Part shown: positions 16,465 through 26,100 of the stretch, in pieces
Position numbering within the stretch: the first letter of the stretch is position 1
Layout of the letters: every line of letters starts with the position of its first letter
Source of the DNA: Alcanivorax sediminis
GTDB taxonomy: Bacteria; Pseudomonadota; Gammaproteobacteria; Pseudomonadales; Alcanivoracaceae
Reading direction: 5' to 3'
Assembly: GCF_009601165.1 (NCBI RefSeq)
Contig: NZ_WIRE01000001.1
Coordinates: 2,356,001-2,420,000, forward strand
DNA length: 64,000 bases
Notes under the pieces: model-generated
Told to the model about the DNA's origin: nothing
The model's database searches: none
Seen by the model: only the letters and a program-made list of their open reading frames with translations
Made by a program: the position numbers and the translations under genes

Positions 16465-18558
16465 ATGCGAGTGGGTATGACGTTGGTAGCGAGCCTGTGG
16501 CTGGCCCTGCTTACAGGTTGCGATTCCCCGGAGCCGGCGGTGGGCGAGTCCGTCAGCACCTTCGAAAACTACCAGGAAACCGGTGATCTTTCTGCCTTGC
16601 GTACCCGCGGCTACATACGCCTGCTGGCGCCGAAGTTTGATGAGCCTTCAGGTCTTCCCCGGGATGGCATTCCCAGTGCGGATTATCAGGCCCAGGCTGA
16701 AGATTTTGTGCGATCTCTGGACCTCGAGCCACGCTGGGTCTACGCGGATGACTTCAATGAATTGGCAGAGCTGATCAATGCGGGTAGCGCTGACATCATC
16801 GTTACCAACTACACCGTGACCGAAACCCGTAAAAAAACGCTCGCCTTCTCCACCCCCATCAATTCAGTGCAGGAAAAACTGGTGTTACCCGCCGCACTGG
16901 CGGACAAGCCATTGTCGGAGATGGAAAGCCTGACTATCTCTGTACCCGAAGGCACCGCCTACCAGGAAACCGCTGAAAAACTGGCAAAACGGCATGAGCA
17001 TATCAGCGTTGAGGTGATGGACAGCAAGCTTTCTGACGAAGAACTGGTGGAAGCGGTCGAGAGTGGAGAGCTGGCGGCTACCATTGTTGATAGCAACATG
17101 CTCGATGTCCTGCTGGATAATCAGGGGGCCACCAGTGCTGTGGTCGCAGGGCCGGTCGTGAATCGCAAGCGCCGGATCGCCTGGGCGGTCCGCAAGGATA
17201 ATACCGAGTTGCTTGATCAAATGAATCAGTACATCACCAGCGAACGGGTGATGACCTCTGTGGACCAGCCTGAGCTTCGTGACTGGACGGCGATCAAGAA
17301 GAAGGGGGTGCTGAGAGTCATCACCTCCAACAACCCGGCCAGTTATTTCATGTGGCGTGGTGAGCTGATGGGCTTTGATTATGAGCTCATCAAGCATTTT
17401 GCCAAACAACACAACTTGCGTGTCAGTGTAAAGGTCAAGGATTCACCCTCTGCCATGTTCGATGCGTTGCAGGCAGGTGAGGGCGATGTGATCGCGGCCT
17501 CCATGACCCGTACCCCTGAGCGTGAGCAACAAGGCTGGATGTTCAGTGAGCGTTATCTTGAGATCAATGAGCAACTCATCGGCCGCGTCGATGACGCCCC
17601 CATGGACAGCCTGGATGACCTCACCGGCCGCTCAGTGGCGGTAAGCCCTGACAGTGCTTTCTACGAGACACTGCAGAGCCTCAGGGAGGGAGGGTTGAAG
17701 TTCGATATCGTGGCAGTTGATGGCATAACCACTGAACAGTTGATTGATGCCGTTGCCCACGGTGTCTACGACCTGACCATGGCGGATAGCCATCTTGCTG
17801 AGATGGAGTCCACCTACCGGGATGATGTGGCGGTTTTGTACCAGTTCGACCCGGCCAAGGACATTGCCTGGGCCATGCGCCCGGAGCAGGCCGCCCTCAA
17901 GGAACAACTGGATAAATATATTGCCCGCAATTATCGCGGCCTGTTCTACAACGTGACGTATAACCGTTACTTCAAGGAAAAGAAGACCATTGCCAGCCAC
18001 GAGCAATATCGAATCAGTGCGGGCAAGGATATTTCCCCGTTTGATGCATTGGTGAAGGACGAGTCCCTGAAGTACGGGCTCGATTGGCGCTTGATTACGT
18101 CGCAGATGTACCAGGAAAGCCGCTTTAACCCCAAGGCCCGCTCCTTTGCCGGGGCGCAAGGGCTGTTGCAGGTCATGCCGCGCACCGGCCGGCAGTTTGG
18201 CTACAGCAATCTGACCAACCCTGAGATCGGGGTCGCTGCAGGCTTGGCCTACATGGACTGGCTGGAGCAGCGTTTCCCGGCTCGTCTGGACCTGGCCGAA
18301 AAACTCTATTTCACACTGGCGGCCTACAATGCCGGGCATGGGCATGTGGAGGATGCGCGCAGGCTTGCCGAACAGCTGGGCAAGGACCCGGACAAATGGT
18401 TCGGTAACGTGGAGCAGGCCATGCTGCTGCTTTCCAAGCCCCAGTATGCCCGTAAGGCACGATACGGCTACGTGCGTGGCTCAGAGCCGGTCAACTATGT
18501 ACGTCAGATCAAGAACCGCTATCTCGGTTATGTTGAGGCACTGGGGGAAAGCTCCTGA
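16465..18558 (+). CDS. MltF-like lipoprotein lytic transglycosylase with two solute-binding-type domains
   Basis: A 697-residue protein; the start at 16465 is chosen because AGAGGGGAA precedes it and it gives a lipoprotein signal (LLTGC). Two tandem solute-binding family 3-like domains follow: one about 50-260 (RGYIRLLAPKFDE; ADIIVTNYTVTETRKKTLAFS) and one about 270-510 (KGVLRVITSNNPASYF; GDVIAASMTRTPER). A lytic transglycosylase domain covers about 530-680, with catalytic Glu in QESRFNP, then GAQGLLQVMPRTG and LAAYNAGHGHVEDA. E. coli MltF has one regulatory binding domain; two is uncommon. It probably cleaves peptidoglycan at the outer membrane under allosteric control. It lies between two TSP3 lipoprotein genes. 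Confidence 0.88.
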   Translation: MRVGMTLVASLWLALLTGCDSPEPAVGESVSTFENYQETGDLSALRTRGYIRLLAPKFDEPSGLPRDGIPSADYQAQAEDFVRSLDLEPRWVYADDFNELAELINAGSADIIVTNYTVTETRKKTLAFSTPINSVQEKLVLPAALADKPLSEMESLTISVPEGTAYQETAEKLAKRHEHISVEVMDSKLSDEELVEAVESGELAATIVDSNMLDVLLDNQGATSAVVAGPVVNRKRRIAWAVRKDNTELLDQMNQYITSERVMTSVDQPELRDWTAIKKKGVLRVITSNNPASYFMWRGELMGFDYELIKHFAKQHNLRVSVKVKDSPSAMFDALQAGEGDVIAASMTRTPEREQQGWMFSERYLEINEQLIGRVDDAPMDSLDDLTGRSVAVSPDSAFYETLQSLREGGLKFDIVAVDGITTEQLIDAVAHGVYDLTMADSHLAEMESTYRDDVAVLYQFDPAKDIAWAMRPEQAALKEQLDKYIARNYRGLFYNVTYNRYFKEKKTIASHEQYRISAGKDISPFDALVKDESLKYGLDWRLITSQMYQESRFNPKARSFAGAQGLLQVMPRTGRQFGYSNLTNPEIGVAAGLAYMDWLEQRFPARLDLAEKLYFTLAAYNAGHGHVEDARRLAEQLGKDPDKWFGNVEQAMLLLSKPQYARKARYGYVRGSEPVNYVRQIKNRYLGYVEALGESS

Positions 18559-18683
18559 TCCCGGCAGGGACACCGCTGATACTGGCAAAAGGCCCACCCG
18601 GGCAACTGTTTATGCCTGTGGGCTGCCCATCCTGAAAATCCGGGGGGAAGATAGGGAGAAATGACCCCAGACAGGACAAGGAT

Positions 18684-21600
18684 ATGTCTTTCTCTGCCTC
18701 CCCCCGCAAGCGGGATGCCATTCGGCTCGGGCTGCTGGCCCCGGCCCTGTTGTTGCTGGCCGGCTGTATGGCCGAAGGCGATGGCCAATCAGATGGCAGT
18801 CCTGCTTCACCCACGACCAATCAGGCCTTGCTGTGTCCCGGCGCCCCTTCGGAAACCAATGACACCGATAACGATGGCATTGGCGATATTTGTGACCCGG
18901 ACCCGGATGGGGACGGGGTCCCTAACCAGAATGATAATTGTCCATTGGCCAATAACCCCACCCAAAGCGATCTGGATGGAGATGGTCAGGGGGACGCCTG
19001 TGATGCGGATCGAGATGGTGATGGTGTCAACGATGATATCGATAATTGTCCTTCAACGGCCAACCCTGGTCAGGAAAATCTGGATGGCGATGGGCTTGGC
19101 GATGTCTGCGACAACGATGTGGACGGTGATGGTGAACTGAATGGCACGGATAACTGCCCACTGACGGCTAACCCGGATCAGACTGATACGGACGGTGATG
19201 GGGCAGGGGATGCCTGCGATAGCAACCAGGACACCGACGGTGACGGTATTGATGATGGGGTAGATAACTGCCCCGCTGTGGCCAACCCGTCCCAGGTTGA
19301 TACCGATAACGATGGGGCGGGTGATGCCTGCGACAGTGATGATGATGGCGATACCGTGCCTGATGTCTCAGACAATTGCCCACTCACATTCAATCCAGTG
19401 CAACTGGATACCGACGGCGATGGTAACGGTGATGCCTGTGATACGGACCTGGATGGCGACGGTGTTGTTGATGCCAGTGATAATTGCCCGCTGTTGGCCA
19501 ACCCGGATCAACTGGATACCGATGCGGATGGGCTGGGTGATAACTGCGACCCCGACGATGATAACGATCTGATCCTTGATGTACTGGATAATTGTCCGCT
19601 GGTTCAAAATAGCGATCAGCTGGATAGTGATCTGGACGGCGAAGGGGATGCCTGCGACAGCTTTACCGATACCGATGGCGATGGCGTTGCCAATGCCTCA
19701 GACAACTGTCCGCTTATCCCTAACCCCCTTCAGGCTGACCTGGACACCGATGGACTGGGTGATCAGTGCGATGCCGATGATGATGGCGATGGGGTTCCGG
19801 ATCTTGTGGATAATTGCCCGGCCGTTCTAAACCCTGATCAGGCCGATAGCGACAACGGTGGCCTGGGAGATGGAGTCGGCGATGCGTGTGATACTGATAC
19901 GGACACTGATTCTGATCTGATAGAGGACAGTGCGGATAATTGTCCTTTGACCTTTAATCCTGATCAGCTCGATTCGGACCTCGACGGGATCGGTAATGCC
20001 TGTGATACCGACAACGATGGTGACGGTGTTGATGACGGGGTCGATAACTGCCCGCTGATCAGTAACAGTGGCCAGGCCGATGCGGACGGCGATGGCATAG
20101 GCGATGCCTGCGATCTGCTGACCGATTCAGACAGTGACCTGATTGCGGACTCACTGGATAACTGCCCGCAGGATGCCAACCCCCTTCAGGAAGACAAGGA
20201 CCTTGATGGTCTGGGTGATGCCTGTGATGAGGACATCGACAATGACGGGGTGCTGAACGGGTTGGATAATTGTCCCAATAATGCCAATCCGGATCAGCTG
20301 GATACTGATCTCGATGGCACCGGCGACGTCTGCGATGGAGATGCCGACGGAGATCTGGTTATCGATGACATTGATAACTGCCCGCTAGTCAGCAACGTGA
20401 CGCAGCTGGACAGTGACCTGGATGGTATTGGTGATGCCTGTGATGACGATATCGACAATGACGGCGTCCCCAACGATACAGACAACTGTCCCAGCCTGGC
20501 TAATGCAGGGCAGGGTGATAACGATGCCGACGGTGAGGGGGATGTCTGTGACCTGGATGATGACAACGACACCGTACCCGATCTCCTCGATAACTGCCCG
20601 CTGACAGCCAATACCGATCAGGCGGACAGTGACCTGGATGGTAGCGGCGATGCCTGCGATACCAACACGGATTCTGATGCAGATGCTGTGGAGGACGGAT
20701 CTGATAACTGTCCGCTGGTAGCCAATCCTCTGCAGCTGGATACGGATCTGGACGGAGCAGGCGACGCCTGTGATTCCGATGATGACAACGATGGCATCGA
20801 AGATGTCAGTGATAACTGCCCGTTGATCACCAATGCTTCCCAGGCCGATGCGGATGGTGATGGCCTTGGCGATGCCTGCGATCCGCTCACGGATAGCGAT
20901 GCCGACGGGATTGCCGATGCGCTGGATAACTGTCCAGTCAATGCCAATCCGCTTCAAACTGATCTGGATCTCGATGGTGTGGGAGATGCCTGCGACAGTG
21001 ATCTGGACGGTGACAATGTGGTCAACGAATCCGATAACTGCCCCAGCATCCCCAATAGTGATCAAGCGGACACCGATGGCGATGGCCTCGGTAACGTCTG
21101 TGATCTGGATCTGGATGGTGATGGCGTAGACGATCTGAGTGATAACTGCCCATTGGTGGCCAATGCGGGTCAGGCAGACAACGATGGAGACAGCCTGGGA
21201 GATGCCTGCGATCCGGATGATGACAATGATCTGATTGCCGATGTGCTGGATAACTGCCCACTGACGGCCAACACCCTGCAGCTGGATACTGACATGGATG
21301 GTATTGGCGATGCGTGTGACTTACTGACTGACAGCGATGCCGATGGCATACAGGACAGCGTGGACAACTGTCCCAATGTTGCCAACGCCGATCAGGCCGA
21401 TGCAGACAGTGATGACATTGGTGATGCCTGCGACCTCGATGCCGATAATGATGGAGTCGAAGACAGCGTTGATAACTGTCCTGACACCGTCAACGCTGAT
21501 CAAGCCGATGCAGATGCCGATGGCATCGGTAATGTCTGTGATCTCGAGTTCACCTGCAGCGGTAGCGGTGGTAATGGCTATGATCCCTTGCTGGCACCCA

Positions 21601-22055
21601 CGGCCACCGCCACTGGCGAAGGTTTTGGTCTGCTGTGTCTGGGCTGCGGGGTGACGGATCCGCAGAACGTGACCGACGCTTCCGTTTCCAGTGCTGCCCA
21701 AATGACGGTGCTGCTGGGTGTAGCGGGAGGGGCGCGACTGGAGGTGGATTCCGGAAGCAGCTTCACAGGGAATAACCGTGCTTTGTTCTCGGTGTCGTTA
21801 CCAATGGGCCTGTTGAGTCTGTCCCTCCTGGACCAGATCAGTGTGGACCTGCTCAGTGGGGGGAGTGTGGTGGCGTCCTCAGGGGATGGGGGGGTGCTGA
21901 GCTTGAATCTCCTCTCGCCAGCAGGGGCCAATCAACAAGTGCTGTTTGTGGACACCAGCGAAAATTTTGATGCCCTGCAAATTGAGTTGAGTGCGACAGC
22001 GGGATTGCTGACGAACCTCAACGTGCATCAAAGCTGCGTAGGACCTACGCCCTGA
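18684..22055 (+). CDS. Large TSP3-repeat lipoprotein, 24 repeats
   Basis: A 1123-residue protein with an AGGACAAGG ribosome site and a lipobox (LLLAGC). I count 24 DNCP turns, each in a 35-40-residue thrombospondin type 3 unit with D-x-D-x-D-G calcium loops, from about residue 45 to 955. The C-terminal 165 residues repeat the module of the 14866 gene: LCLGCGVTDP, then FSVSLPMGLLSLSLL, LSLNLLSPAG and HQSCVGP. The repeats are diverged at DNA level rather than freshly copied. The product should be a long, calcium-rigid rod with a C-terminal head. No LPXTG, T9SS or autotransporter signal is seen, so the lipid anchor is the only visible attachment. Confidence 0.85.
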   Translation: MSFSASPRKRDAIRLGLLAPALLLLAGCMAEGDGQSDGSPASPTTNQALLCPGAPSETNDTDNDGIGDICDPDPDGDGVPNQNDNCPLANNPTQSDLDGDGQGDACDADRDGDGVNDDIDNCPSTANPGQENLDGDGLGDVCDNDVDGDGELNGTDNCPLTANPDQTDTDGDGAGDACDSNQDTDGDGIDDGVDNCPAVANPSQVDTDNDGAGDACDSDDDGDTVPDVSDNCPLTFNPVQLDTDGDGNGDACDTDLDGDGVVDASDNCPLLANPDQLDTDADGLGDNCDPDDDNDLILDVLDNCPLVQNSDQLDSDLDGEGDACDSFTDTDGDGVANASDNCPLIPNPLQADLDTDGLGDQCDADDDGDGVPDLVDNCPAVLNPDQADSDNGGLGDGVGDACDTDTDTDSDLIEDSADNCPLTFNPDQLDSDLDGIGNACDTDNDGDGVDDGVDNCPLISNSGQADADGDGIGDACDLLTDSDSDLIADSLDNCPQDANPLQEDKDLDGLGDACDEDIDNDGVLNGLDNCPNNANPDQLDTDLDGTGDVCDGDADGDLVIDDIDNCPLVSNVTQLDSDLDGIGDACDDDIDNDGVPNDTDNCPSLANAGQGDNDADGEGDVCDLDDDNDTVPDLLDNCPLTANTDQADSDLDGSGDACDTNTDSDADAVEDGSDNCPLVANPLQLDTDLDGAGDACDSDDDNDGIEDVSDNCPLITNASQADADGDGLGDACDPLTDSDADGIADALDNCPVNANPLQTDLDLDGVGDACDSDLDGDNVVNESDNCPSIPNSDQADTDGDGLGNVCDLDLDGDGVDDLSDNCPLVANAGQADNDGDSLGDACDPDDDNDLIADVLDNCPLTANTLQLDTDMDGIGDACDLLTDSDADGIQDSVDNCPNVANADQADADSDDIGDACDLDADNDGVEDSVDNCPDTVNADQADADADGIGNVCDLEFTCSGSGGNGYDPLLAPTATATGEGFGLLCLGCGVTDPQNVTDASVSSAAQMTVLLGVAGGARLEVDSGSSFTGNNRALFSVSLPMGLLSLSLLDQISVDLLSGGSVVASSGDGGVLSLNLLSPAGANQQVLFVDTSENFDALQIELSATAGLLTNLNVHQSCVGPTP

Positions 22056-22076
22056 AGACCTACCCCGTGAGAATGA

Positions 22077-22107
22077 GGCCAGCGGCAAGCTGGCCCTTTA
22101 TTTTTTA
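22077..22107 (+). terminator. Rho-independent terminator
   Basis: GGCCAGC (22077-22083), loop GGCAA, GCTGGCC, then CTTTATTTTTT. It ends the large TSP3 gene. Confidence 0.88.
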
Positions 22108-22176
22108 CATTCTGATGGTGGAAATTCGTTAATGCGCCCACACTCATTCACTACCCCCAACGAAAAGGAGTGAGTG

Positions 22177-22464
22177 ATGGATCGCAAGCAACTAATCGAG
22201 CGGCTCAAGGCCATGCTGGACGAGCTGGATAATGATTTTGAGCAGTACCAGATCAAGGCGGAGCAAGCGGGCGAACGGGTCCGTCATGAGTGGGAGCAGC
22301 GCAAGCTGGAATTAAAGTCAAAACAGGCAGAGCTGAAATCCCAGTTGGAAAGTTTACGGAATGAAAGCAACACACACTGGGAAGAAGTGAAAACGAATGT
22401 GGAGAAAACCTGGGACAGCGCGAAAGAAGGTCTCAAGGATATCCGCGATAGTTTGTTCAAGTGA
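22177..22464 (+). CDS. Small coiled-coil protein of unknown function
   Basis: A 95-residue, highly charged protein with no cysteine and no membrane segment; almost all of it is predicted as one alpha-helical coiled coil (heptads through LIERLKAMLDELDNDFEQY and KLELKSKQAELKSQLESLR). The ATG at 22177 sits seven bases after AAAAGGAG; a GTG three bases earlier is possible. The C-terminal EKTWDSAKEGLKDIRDSLF recalls amphipathic stress proteins of the CsbD/LEA-like kind, though similarity is only in style. It is a single gene between a terminator and a convergent hydrolase gene. Confidence 0.65.
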   Translation: MDRKQLIERLKAMLDELDNDFEQYQIKAEQAGERVRHEWEQRKLELKSKQAELKSQLESLRNESNTHWEEVKTNVEKTWDSAKEGLKDIRDSLFK

Positions 22465-22586
22465 CGTCGTAACCCGCCGGCAGGTCGCACCGGCGTGATT
22501 TGATCACCGGGGCCCGGCAGTAGAGCACGGATGCTTTTTCCGTGTTCGACGCCGGGCCTTGTGCCATGGCCATGGTTCTTAACGAT

Positions 22587-23513
22587 TCAGGCGACGCGTT
22601 TGCCCAACCAGCTGGCAATGACTCCCTGGACCTCGTCGCGACAGAGGTCATTAAGTATCTCGTGACGCCCTTCGGGCCAGAAGTGGGCTTCCACCGGTTG
22701 CTCCATGGCATGTAGTACATTCTCCAGTGCCATCATGCCTTTACCCATATTGCTCATGGGGTCAGCTTCACCGCCAACCAGGAGCACAGGCAGGGTTTCA
22801 GGCAAGTCAGAAAGCTGGGCGACACTGTGCACCTGGCGTAAACCCTGCACCAGTTGCAGCCAGGTTTCTGTCGTGCAGTCGAACCCACATAGATCATCTT
22901 CAATGTACAGCTTTACCTGCTGTGGGTCTGCACTCAGCCAGTCGAAGTCTGTGCTGGGATCGACAACCTGTTTTGCCCACGTACCAAAGGTCATCTTGTG
23001 GAGCAGCCCGCTGATGCCACGTTTGCCGTTTTTCATTCGCACCATACGAATGGGGAGCTGCATCATGCGGTAGTAGAGGCCCGGGTGATAATCGCTGCCA
23101 CAAAGAATCAGGCCGTCCAGTTTGTCACCGACCTGCTCCGCTGTACCCAGGGCAATAAAGGATCCCATACTATGCCCGCCAAGCACGCAGGATTGCTGTG
23201 AGTGACGTTCCCGCACCCATTCAATCACCCTGCAGGCATCGTTGATGACGCACTCCCAGCCGTGGGCGTCGGCAAAATGACCCTTGGGCGTCTTATCGTT
23301 GATGCTCAGGCCATGACCGCGATGATCCGGGCAGTAAAGATGCCAACCCAGTTGGTTAAGGTGCCCGGCCAGTGCGCCATAACGCCCGCCATGCTCGGCC
23401 ATGCCGTGCAGCCATACCAACGCACCGAGGCTCTTCTCGCCGGTCGCGGGCCAGTAATGGATACCGATGTCATGTTGGTCATCGGTGGTGAGATGGAGGC
23501 GTTCTTCGGTCAT
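22587..23513 (-). CDS. Alpha/beta hydrolase, monoacylglycerol-lipase-like
   Basis: A 308-residue protein beginning at 23513 (GGGAG ten bases upstream; the longer frame to 23588 would overlap the divergent gene's start). The fold is shown by WLHGMAEHGGRYG (oxyanion region), CPDHRGHG, nucleophile GHSMGS and a C-terminal GRHEIL histidine, with the acid expected near GGEADPMSN. HGxxEHxxRY and PDHRGHG are typical of the serine aminopeptidase S33 / monoacylglycerol lipase group, which hydrolyse monoglycerides or lysophospholipids. No signal peptide, so it is cytoplasmic. It is divergent from a lipoprotein gene with 65 bp between starts. Confidence 0.82.
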   Translation of the reverse strand: MTEERLHLTTDDQHDIGIHYWPATGEKSLGALVWLHGMAEHGGRYGALAGHLNQLGWHLYCPDHRGHGLSINDKTPKGHFADAHGWECVINDACRVIEWVRERHSQQSCVLGGHSMGSFIALGTAEQVGDKLDGLILCGSDYHPGLYYRMMQLPIRMVRMKNGKRGISGLLHKMTFGTWAKQVVDPSTDFDWLSADPQQVKLYIEDDLCGFDCTTETWLQLVQGLRQVHSVAQLSDLPETLPVLLVGGEADPMSNMGKGMMALENVLHAMEQPVEAHFWPEGRHEILNDLCRDEVQGVIASWLGKRVA

Positions 23514-23578
23514 AATGGTCTCCCGGCGGCATCGCGTCCTGCGAGCGCCGAAGCAAGCTGTGTTCAAGAGGATGGACA

Positions 23579-24217
23579 ATGATAGCAAGAATAAAGGTAA
23601 TCCTGACGACTCTGGCTTCCCTGATTCTGTTGAGTGCCTGTGCCACTAGTCAGAATACGGATGTTACCAGCTCAGCAAGGGTAAAAGGCCATACTCCCGG
23701 CGATCATGTCAACAAAGTGATGGTGATCGCATTGGTAAATGACACCACAATCCGCAATGCACTGGAAAGCCGTGTAGTGGCTGCCTTGCAAGAGCGTAAG
23801 GTCGAAGCTTCGCCTTCCTTGCCGGTACTGGGTGAGAATTATGGTGAAGGCAAGGCGCGCAGCGAGATGGCTGCGGATATCGCCAGCCGCGGCTATGAAG
23901 CGGCCCTGGTGATCACCCTGGTGGATGTGAAGGAAGAAATGCATTACACCCAGGGCGGCATGAACTACGCACCGGATATCCCGGTGCAGGGCGCCATGGG
24001 GCAGACCTACTATGTCCGCCAGAGCTCGGTGTATGAGCCTGGCTATTTCAGCAACGACAAGAAGTACTTCCTTGAGTCGAATCTGTACCGGCTGCAGCCT
24101 GAGGCGCTACTATGGTCGGCCAAGTCCACCACGGTTAATCCCGCGGATGTGGAAGCGGGTACAGCGGGCGTCGCTGAGGCTGTGGTTGCCCGTATGGCCA
24201 AGGATGACATGATCTGA
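23579..24217 (+). CDS. Predicted lipoprotein of unknown function
   Basis: A 212-residue protein with a GAGGAT ribosome site and signal MIARIKVILTTLASLILLSAC (lipobox LSAC). The mature part has VNKVMVIALVNDTTIRNALE, then YEAALVITLVDVKEE and LLWSAKSTTVNPADVE. This is the strand-helix layout of small envelope lipoproteins in which a nucleotide-binding-like fold carries no active site (DUF4136 or similar; not certain). A terminator follows directly, so it is transcribed alone from the 65-bp divergent region shared with the hydrolase. Confidence 0.65.
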   Translation: MIARIKVILTTLASLILLSACATSQNTDVTSSARVKGHTPGDHVNKVMVIALVNDTTIRNALESRVVAALQERKVEASPSLPVLGENYGEGKARSEMAADIASRGYEAALVITLVDVKEEMHYTQGGMNYAPDIPVQGAMGQTYYVRQSSVYEPGYFSNDKKYFLESNLYRLQPEALLWSAKSTTVNPADVEAGTAGVAEAVVARMAKDDMI

Positions 24218-24237
24218 GCTTTCTCAATCATGATTCC

Positions 24238-24261
24238 ACGGGGGCTGCGGCCCCCGTTTTT
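24238..24261 (+). terminator. Rho-independent terminator
   Basis: ACGGGGG (24238-24244), a six-base loop, CCCCCGT and a T-run. Confidence 0.85.
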
Positions 24262-24300
24262 GGTTTTCCGTGTTGTTCAAACAGTTTGTCAGGAGTCATC

Positions 24301-26100
24301 ATGATCGAATATCGGATTCGCCCATTGCGCCCCGAAGCGCACCTGTTTGAAGTCAGTCTTACCGTGGCGAACCCGACTCCGGAAGGGCAGGCTTTTTTCA
24401 TGCCAGCCTGGATTCCCGGCAGCTATATGATTCGGGATTTCGCCCGACACCTGGTCCATATCGAAGCGGACAGTCACGGCAACACGCTGCCGGTGGCCAA
24501 GATCGACAAACAGACCTGGCAGCTGCCGCCCTGTGATGGCCCTGTGCATATCCAGTATCAGGTGTATGCCTGGGATCTTTCCGTTCGCGGCGCCCACCTC
24601 GATACCACCCATGGCTACTTCAATGGAACCTGTGTCTTTCTGGCTCCCATGGGACATGAAGACCAGCCCTGCGAAGTGCACATTGAGGCGCCAGAAGGCA
24701 AGCGCTATGAAGACTGGCGAGTGGCCACGGGTCTGCAACGCCTGACAGGCTCTGATCTGGCGTTCGGGCGTTTCCGTGCCGATAACTACGATGCACTGAT
24801 TGACCACCCGGTGGAAATGGGCCCGTTTGACTATGCCCAGTTTGAAGCCTGTGGAGTGCCCCACTGGGTGGTGTTGTCGGGTCGTCATCATGCCGATATG
24901 GCGCGCCTGTGCCGGGATCTCAAACCCATCTGCGAACATCACATTCGCATGTTCGGCGAGCCTGCCCCCATGGATCGCTATGTCTTTATGACGTTGGTGA
25001 CGGGCAATGGCTATGGCGGGCTTGAGCACCGCAACTCCACCAGCCTGATGTGTGCCCGGGACGACCTGCCCAAACGTACTGATGATCCGGTCAAGATGAG
25101 GGATGGCTATCGCACTTACCTGGGGCTGTGCAGCCATGAGTACTTTCATACCTGGAACGTGAAACGGATCAAGCCAGCGGCGTTCACGCCGTTCGATCTT
25201 TCTCGGGAAGTGCACACGGAGTTGCTTTGGGCTTTTGAAGGCATCACCAGCTACTACGATGACTTGTCCCTGACCCGCACCGGGTTAATTCCTGCCCAGA
25301 GCTATCTGGAATTGCTCGGCCAGACCATGACCCGGGTATACCGAGGGCAGGGGCGTCACAAGCAGACGGTCACGGAATCCAGTTTCGATGCCTGGACCCG
25401 TTTCTATCAACAGGATGAGAACGCCCCCAACGCCATCGTCAGCTATTACACCAAGGGCGCACTGGTGGCGCTCGCGCTGGATCTGACTCTTCGCAATGCG
25501 ACCAATGAGAAAAAGTCACTCGATGATCTGATGCGCTTACTCTGGTCTCGCTATGGGCAGAGCGGAGAGGGTGTACCTGAGCAGGGCATTCAGCCTTTGG
25601 CGGAAGAGGTTGCGGGCTGCGACCTGTCGGACTTTTTCGCGCAGGCACTGTATAGCACGGAAGATCTGCCTTTGGCCGAACTGCTTGCTGAGCGTGGCGT
25701 TGAGCTGAACTGGCGCAGTGCTGCAGGGCATGGTGAAAATGGTGGCAAGCCGGGCAAAGAGGGGCTCCCCAATCTGGGTATCCGGCCTGCGCCAGACGTC
25801 ATGGGCGTCAAGGTCGCGTTTGCTTTTGAGCAGGGTGCGGCCATGGCGGCGGGCTTGTCCGCCGGGGATGTGATCATCGCCATTGATGGTCTTCAGGCCA
25901 CCATGTCGAATCTGGATAGCCTGCTCGCCAATTTCCTGTCGGGAGAAACCGTGGAGGTTCATGCTTTCCGTCGTGACGAACTGAAAGCGTTCAAAGTAAA
26001 GATTACGCCCAGCGAACCCAGTACCGCCTACCTGACCATTGCCAAGGGTGGCTTGACCGAGAAAGGGAAGGCGTGGCTGCACACTAAAACCAATGAATAA
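24301..26100 (+). CDS. M61-family peptidase with PDZ domain
   Basis: A 599-residue protein with the start at 24301, where CAGGAGTCATC precedes the ATG. N-terminal beta-sandwich strands (PAWIPGSYMIRDFARHL) are typical of M61 glycyl aminopeptidases. The zinc site HEYFH (H279, E280, H283) is followed by TWNVKRIKP and a downstream LLWAFEGITSYYDDL that supplies the third ligand. A PDZ domain lies at about 490-580 (GVKVAFAFEQGAAMAAGLSAGDVIIAIDG). It has no signal peptide, so it is likely cytoplasmic. The family removes N-terminal Gly or Ala from peptides. The stop codon lies inside the left arm of an AT-rich repeat (26094-26208). Confidence 0.9.
   Translation: MIEYRIRPLRPEAHLFEVSLTVANPTPEGQAFFMPAWIPGSYMIRDFARHLVHIEADSHGNTLPVAKIDKQTWQLPPCDGPVHIQYQVYAWDLSVRGAHLDTTHGYFNGTCVFLAPMGHEDQPCEVHIEAPEGKRYEDWRVATGLQRLTGSDLAFGRFRADNYDALIDHPVEMGPFDYAQFEACGVPHWVVLSGRHHADMARLCRDLKPICEHHIRMFGEPAPMDRYVFMTLVTGNGYGGLEHRNSTSLMCARDDLPKRTDDPVKMRDGYRTYLGLCSHEYFHTWNVKRIKPAAFTPFDLSREVHTELLWAFEGITSYYDDLSLTRTGLIPAQSYLELLGQTMTRVYRGQGRHKQTVTESSFDAWTRFYQQDENAPNAIVSYYTKGALVALALDLTLRNATNEKKSLDDLMRLLWSRYGQSGEGVPEQGIQPLAEEVAGCDLSDFFAQALYSTEDLPLAELLAERGVELNWRSAAGHGENGGKPGKEGLPNLGIRPAPDVMGVKVAFAFEQGAAMAAGLSAGDVIIAIDGLQATMSNLDSLLANFLSGETVEVHAFRRDELKAFKVKITPSEPSTAYLTIAKGGLTEKGKAWLHTKTNE

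Noticed and set aside
18840..21545. Possible satellite or CRISPR-like DNA
   Set aside because: The periodicity is that of coding TSP3 units, with synonymous and non-synonymous divergence between repeats.
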